Assembly: GCF_000577275.2 (NCBI RefSeq)
Contig: NZ_HG916852.1
Coordinates: 3,041,001 to 3,105,000 of the forward strand
Origin: Rhizobium favelukesii
GTDB lineage: Bacteria; Pseudomonadota; Alphaproteobacteria; Rhizobiales; Rhizobiaceae
DNA: 64,000 bases
Direction of reading: 5' to 3'
Shown here: positions 60,624-64,000 of the stretch, in pieces
How the letters are laid out: every line of letters starts with the position of its first letter
Position numbering within the stretch: position 1 is the stretch's first letter
Made by a program: the position numbers and the translations under genes
Notes under the pieces: model-generated
Told to the model about the DNA's origin: nothing
Databases searched by the model: none
Seen by the model: the letters and a program-made list of their open reading frames with translations, nothing else

Positions 60624-61037
60624 ATGCCAAGCTTCGTCGCCGAAACCCCTGCCCTCTCTCCGGAGGCCACCGCCGCCTACTATGCCCGCAAGCTCGCCTT
60701 CGAGACCGATTGCTGGGACGTCCACGCATCGCTTTCCGCCGGCAACAGTGGCTTCGTACTGCTGGACGTTCGCTCTCCCGCACTTTATGCCGCCTCCCAC
60801 GTACCGGGTGCCATCAACCTGCCGCACGGCAAGATGACGGCGCATCGCATGTCGCAATGGCCCGCAGATACCCTGTTCGTCGTCTATTGCGCCGGCCCGC
60901 ATTGCAACGGCACCGACAAGGCCGCTCTCCGCCTCGCCAGGCTCGGGCTCCAGGTGAAGGTCATGATCGGCGGAATGACCGGCTGGGCCGACGAGGGGTT
61001 TGCCTTCGACAGCAGCCCGGCGACGGCGGCCGCCTGA
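60624..61037 (+). CDS. Rhodanese-domain protein
   Basis: A 137-residue single-domain rhodanese. Fold elements are GFVLLDVRSPALYAASHVPG at about 42-61 and the active-site loop VVYCAGPHCNGTDKAALRLA at about 86-105, with the persulphide-forming Cys in Cys-Ala-Gly-Pro-His-Cys-Asn-Gly, then VKVMIGGMTGWADEGF. A sulphurtransferase or thiol-chemistry role is expected; the acceptor is unknown. It is divergent from the FtrA-type regulator, an arrangement common in rhizobia. Ribosome-binding site AAAGGA is 4 bases before the ATG. Confidence 0.9.
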   Translation: MPSFVAETPALSPEATAAYYARKLAFETDCWDVHASLSAGNSGFVLLDVRSPALYAASHVPGAINLPHGKMTAHRMSQWPADTLFVVYCAGPHCNGTDKAALRLARLGLQVKVMIGGMTGWADEGFAFDSSPATAAA

Positions 61038-61322
61038 CGCAAGGTTCGCTGCACGGCCAGTGCATTGGACCGGCGCGAGGGAGATTGTATTTTCCTGCGC
61101 CGGTGCGATAGTCGGGAGGCGCAAAGAGGTAGCCTCCCGCATGACATGTCATATCGTTGCGATCGGCCAGTTGCCTCCGCCACAAAACGGCTTCTCGCAC
61201 GCGACTAAAAGCATGATCGTGCTGCTTTCGGAAGCAAACAGGGTCACGGTTTGCAATGTCGCCCCGCCGACCGGCAAGCTGTCGCTGCTGAAGCATCCGA
61301 TCAAGTTCAGTCGCGTCCTCAG

Positions 61323-62836
61323 CTCGACTTTGTACAAAATCGGTGGTGATTTCGGGGGCATCTGAGCAGCCCTGGGTGAATCAATTCGCCGCAGGGTCCC
61401 GGCCTTGCGCCATTCGTTTGATCGGATTCGAACGAATGGATGAGCGAACAACATGATTGTAGCCGTGAGCCGGGAGACGCGGTCCCCCACATCCTTCGCA
61501 AATGGCTGTCGCCGTTTCGTTTCTGGTTTACCGCGCCAAGCTGGGAGCATCTGCTGGTCCTGGTGATGGGTGCGCTCCTTTCGCCTGGCAAGCGAACGGT
61601 GACGGCCTGCCTGCGCATCACCGGACGCGCGGAGGTAAGTAATTTTGCCGCCTATCATCAACTCCTCAACCGAGCCCGCTGGAACCCTCGCACGTTGGCG
61701 GCCCGTCTGCTGTCCATCATTGTTGCCCGGCTCGTGCCCGAGGGCCCTGTCGTGATTGGCATGGATGATACAATCGAACGGCGTTGGGGCCAACGCATCG
61801 CCGCGCGTGGAATTTATCGTGACCCGGTGCGCTCCAGCCATGGCCACTTTGTCAAAGCCAGCGGCTTGAGATGGTTGAGCTTCATGGTTCTTTCACCTGT
61901 CCCATGGGCAAAATGTATTAAAGCCCTGCCGGTGCTGACGATCCTGTGTCCCTCTGAGCGCCATGATCAGAAGAAGGGCCGAAAGCACAAGCTGCTGACT
62001 GATTGGGCAAGGCAAGGCGTCTTGCAGCTTTGCCGCTGGCTGCCGGGCCGCGAAATCATCTTTGTCGGCGATAGCAGCTTTGCCGTTCATACACTGGCTG
62101 CGGCTCTTCCCGACACGGCCACTCTCATCACGCGGTTGCGTCTGGATGCCAGTCTCTTTGCTCCACCAGATCAACGGCACGAACATACGCTCGGGCGACC
62201 GGCGCAAAAAGGCAGGCCATTGCCGAAACTGAAAACGCTCCTCAAAGACGCAAAGACCGAGTGGCAGCGCATCGTCGCATCGTCCTGGTACGGCAAGCAA
62301 ACCGACAAAACCCTTGATGTCACATCAGGAACCGGCCTCTGGTATCGGCGTGGAACGCCCCCAAGACCAATTCGCTGGGTTCTCGTTCGCGATCCATCAG
62401 GCCGTCGTGAACCCCAGGCGTTCATGAGCACCAACGTCAACCTTGAGCCCGCTCAGATCATTGCCTATTTCGTTCGGCGCTGGCAGATCGAGGTCACCTT
62501 CGCCGAAACGCGAGCGCATCTTGGCGTGGAAACCCAACGGCAGTGGAACGACAAAGCCATCATGCGCACGACCCCGTCGCTGCTGGCGCTCTACAGCCTC
62601 GTCACACTCTGGGCATGCGATCTGCTCGGTCATGGCGTCCTTCCCTATGCCGCCGCCTGGTACAAGAAAACAGAGTTCACCTTCTCCGATGCCATCGGTG
62701 CGGTTCGCATGATCCTGTGGGATCAGGATATTTATCGACAGCACCCGCCAGACCCGGACATTCCTGAAACTCAACCAAGCCGCCTCAAGCGGATGACACA
62801 AGCACTTTGCTTCGCTGCATAATGTACAAAGTCGAG
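61323..62836 (+). mobile_element. 1.51-kb DDE insertion sequence (IS4/IS701-like) inside the glycosyltransferase gene
   Basis: Ends are perfect 14-bp inverted repeats: CTCGACTTTGTACA at 61323-61336 and TGTACAAAGTCGAG at 62823-62836. The 5-mer CTCAG flanks both ends (61318-61322 and 62837-62841); removing one copy plus the element restores the glycosyltransferase frame exactly (RVL-SAC). One transposase gene, intact. Insertion appears recent. Confidence 0.9.
61440..62822 (+). CDS. DDE transposase, IS4/IS701-like
   Basis: A 460-residue transposase. The N-terminal region GALLSPGKRTVTACLRITGR and AEVSNFAAYHQLLNRARWNP is followed by the catalytic core: VVIGMDDTIERRWGQRIAAR with the first Asp, GREIIFVGDSSFAVHTLAAA with the second, and IAYFVRRWQIEVTFAETRAH with the Glu-containing helix and the Y-(2)-R-like spacing of the IS4 superfamily. 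This domain (DDE_5 type) is usually labelled IS701 family, though the 5-bp duplication here is unusual for that family. It ends 14 bases inside the right end of the element. Confidence 0.85.
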   Translation: MSEQHDCSREPGDAVPHILRKWLSPFRFWFTAPSWEHLLVLVMGALLSPGKRTVTACLRITGRAEVSNFAAYHQLLNRARWNPRTLAARLLSIIVARLVPEGPVVIGMDDTIERRWGQRIAARGIYRDPVRSSHGHFVKASGLRWLSFMVLSPVPWAKCIKALPVLTILCPSERHDQKKGRKHKLLTDWARQGVLQLCRWLPGREIIFVGDSSFAVHTLAAALPDTATLITRLRLDASLFAPPDQRHEHTLGRPAQKGRPLPKLKTLLKDAKTEWQRIVASSWYGKQTDKTLDVTSGTGLWYRRGTPPRPIRWVLVRDPSGRREPQAFMSTNVNLEPAQIIAYFVRRWQIEVTFAETRAHLGVETQRQWNDKAIMRTTPSLLALYSLVTLWACDLLGHGVLPYAAAWYKKTEFTFSDAIGAVRMILWDQDIYRQHPPDPDIPETQPSRLKRMTQALCFAA

Positions 62837-63744
62837 CTCAGCGCCTGTCTCCAGCTGTTGCGCGATCGCAAGCATGGCAACAGGATCTGCTATCTCGCCT
62901 GCGAAGGCGGCTCTGGCCTGATCTACACGTCGCTGATCGTGCTGTTTGCGAGGCTCCTTGCCTATCCCGTCTACCTGCACCATCACAGTTTCAGCTACAT
63001 CGATAGGCCGAGGTTGCTGATGCGATCCATCCTGACGCTCGGCGGCCGCCGGCTGCGACACATTTTCCTGTGCGACATCATGCGAGACGACTTCACCGAT
63101 GCTTATGGCCGCCGCACGCAGAGCAGCCTGATCTCCAATGCGGCCCTCGTTGCAGCGCAGGAAGAACGGGACGAGCCGAAGGACCGCAGGCATCTCGTGA
63201 TCGGCATGCTCAGCAATCTCCGCCGCGAGAAAGGGTGGACACCTTTCTTGATCTCGCACGGCAAGCGCGGAATGAGAGCTTGCCGATCAGGGCAATCCTT
63301 GCGGGTCCGGCCGGCGCCAGCGAACGCGCCGCCATCGATGCCGCCGCCGCAGAACTCGGCGATACGCTGGACTATCGCGGCCCGCTATATGACGCCGCGA
63401 AATCGGCCTTCTACCGCGAGGTGGATGTGTTCGTCTTCGCCACGACCCATGGCAACGAGGCGCAGCCGCTGGAGATCTTTGAGGCGAAGGCGGCCGGAAA
63501 CGCGGTCATCTCCTTCGACCGCGGCTGCATCAGGAAGCAGCTCGACGAAAGCGACCTTCTGATTCCCTCGGGCGGCGAGTTTGTACCGACCGCGTTGGCG
63601 TGGTTATCGGCCATGTCACCGGAGCCAGCGCTCGAAACAAGACGGAAGGCGATCCAGCAAGCCTATAAAACCCGCCACGCCAAGGCGCGCGCTGCCATCA
63701 ACTCACTCTTGAATTTCGACGAATGATGACGCGATGCCACGACA

Positions 63745-64000
63745 TCATGATGCGCCAGGCACCGGCTTGACCTTCAGCCCGTCGATGAACAGCTGCTCGA
63801 GAAAGCGCGCCGCATCGTCGAAGCGACCGGCGCCTGCATGGTGCCCGAGCACCGCCCTCACCTGAACGTCGAAGTCGGCATAATGCTGTGTCGTCGACCA
63901 GATCGAGAAAATCAGGTGGTAGGGATCGCACCTGGCGATCTTCCCTGCTTTCGCCCAAGCACGAATAACTTCGGCCTTCTCGTCCACGAGTTCCTTCAGC
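63745..64000 (-). CDS. RutR-like TetR regulator, C-terminal part only (runs off right edge)
   Basis: The frame is open to the right edge and stops at 63745. The visible C terminus, DEKAEVIRAWAKAGKIARCD, PYHLIFSIWSTTQHYADFDV and LEQLFIDGLKVKP, matches the ligand-binding end of RutR/YcdC-type TetR regulators, which in many proteobacteria respond to uracil or thymine and control pyrimidine catabolism. It lies 4 kb from preT-preA, with the FtrA-type regulator, rhodanese and broken glycosyltransferase between. The DNA-binding half lies outside the window. Confidence 0.8.
   Translation of the reverse strand, partial: LKELVDEKAEVIRAWAKAGKIARCDPYHLIFSIWSTTQHYADFDVQVRAVLGHHAGAGRFDDAARFLEQLFIDGLKVKPVPGAS

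Larger units (their letters stand above)
61141..63726 (+). pseudogene. Glycosyltransferase (GT4-like) gene split by an insertion sequence and a frameshift
   Basis: Without the insertion the reading is continuous: MTCHIVAIGQLPPPQNGFSH up to KFSRVL, then after the element SACLQLLRDRKHGNRICYLA and YPVYLHHHSFSYIDRPRLLM, ending VIGMLSNLRREKG at about 63232. A missing G there shifts the frame, and the protein continues VDTFLDLARQARNESLPIRA, FYREVDVFVFATTHGNEAQP and LEIFEAKAAGNAVISF, to the stop at 63726. The C-terminal E-x7-E-like donor site (NEAQPLEIFEAKAAG) is GT-B type. The gene is doubly inactivated. An 8-bp stem (61113-61120 with 61132-61139) lies directly before the ATG. Confidence 0.85.

Overview
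The window looks like a rhizobial (Rhizobium/Ensifer/Agrobacterium-type) alphaproteobacterial genome, with GC-rich codon use throughout. The diagnostic loci are the complete general stress response switch (nepR-ecfG divergent from phyR, followed by an HWE histidine kinase), the haem uptake set hmuP-hmuS-hmuT-hmuU-hmuV with tonB and RirA-type iron boxes (TGA-N9-TCA), and the two-subunit dihydropyrimidine dehydrogenase preT-preA. No tRNA, rRNA or CRISPR array was seen.

Layout. 1-23 kb is an eroded accessory zone. It holds a partial IS66 element (1-2184), an exported beta-rich protein, a PAS-PAS-GGDEF diguanylate cyclase, an IS91-type element paired with a tyrosine recombinase (about 5379-7808), an ISNCY-like element with terminal repeats and target duplication (10725-12385), several small hypothetical genes, an (AG)n microsatellite, and gene remnants that can only be read across frameshifts: an AAA ATPase, the 3' end of dnaE2 joined tail-to-tail with an AbiEii-type toxin, and an SbmA/YddA-like ABC transporter. 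Two metabolic genes sit among them, a stand-alone glycoamylase-domain (GH144-like) protein and phosphoketolase. An MFS exporter closes the zone.

23-31 kb is one directional block: a DUF900 alpha/beta-hydrolase lipoprotein, an exported arylsulfatase, its formylglycine-generating enzyme, an exported HAD phosphatase, a DUF1269 membrane protein and a DUF4105 membrane protein. A nearly identical 29-30 bp palindromic element precedes both the sulfatase and the maturation enzyme, so they are probably co-regulated. 31-41 kb holds a TPR membrane protein, a class III nucleotide cyclase directly behind a marR-aaeB-aaeX-aaeA efflux operon, and a divergent NodT-type outer-membrane factor that could complete the pump.

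40-45 kb has a frameshifted hisC-like gene, a small frameshifted gene, an LpxO-like lipid A hydroxylase, an SMR pump with its TetR regulator, a truncated globin and a DUF423 protein. 45-52 kb is the iron/haem region. hmuP-S-T-U-V run rightward and tonB with an exported protein run leftward. A separate leftward operon with its own iron box encodes a cysteine-rich DUF2325 protein, an unknown 89-residue protein and an IsdG-type haem oxygenase candidate. 52-56 kb is the general stress response locus, with four EcfG-type promoters visible, one of which drives a DUF883-like/membrane protein pair. 56-64 kb holds preT-preA, a GlxA/FtrA-type AraC regulator divergent from a rhodanese, a glycosyltransferase gene broken both by a 1.5 kb insertion sequence (perfect 14 bp inverted repeats, 5 bp target duplication) and by a frameshift, and the C-terminal half of a RutR-like TetR regulator leaving the right edge.

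All functional calls rest on reading the translations and motifs by eye; no database search was run.
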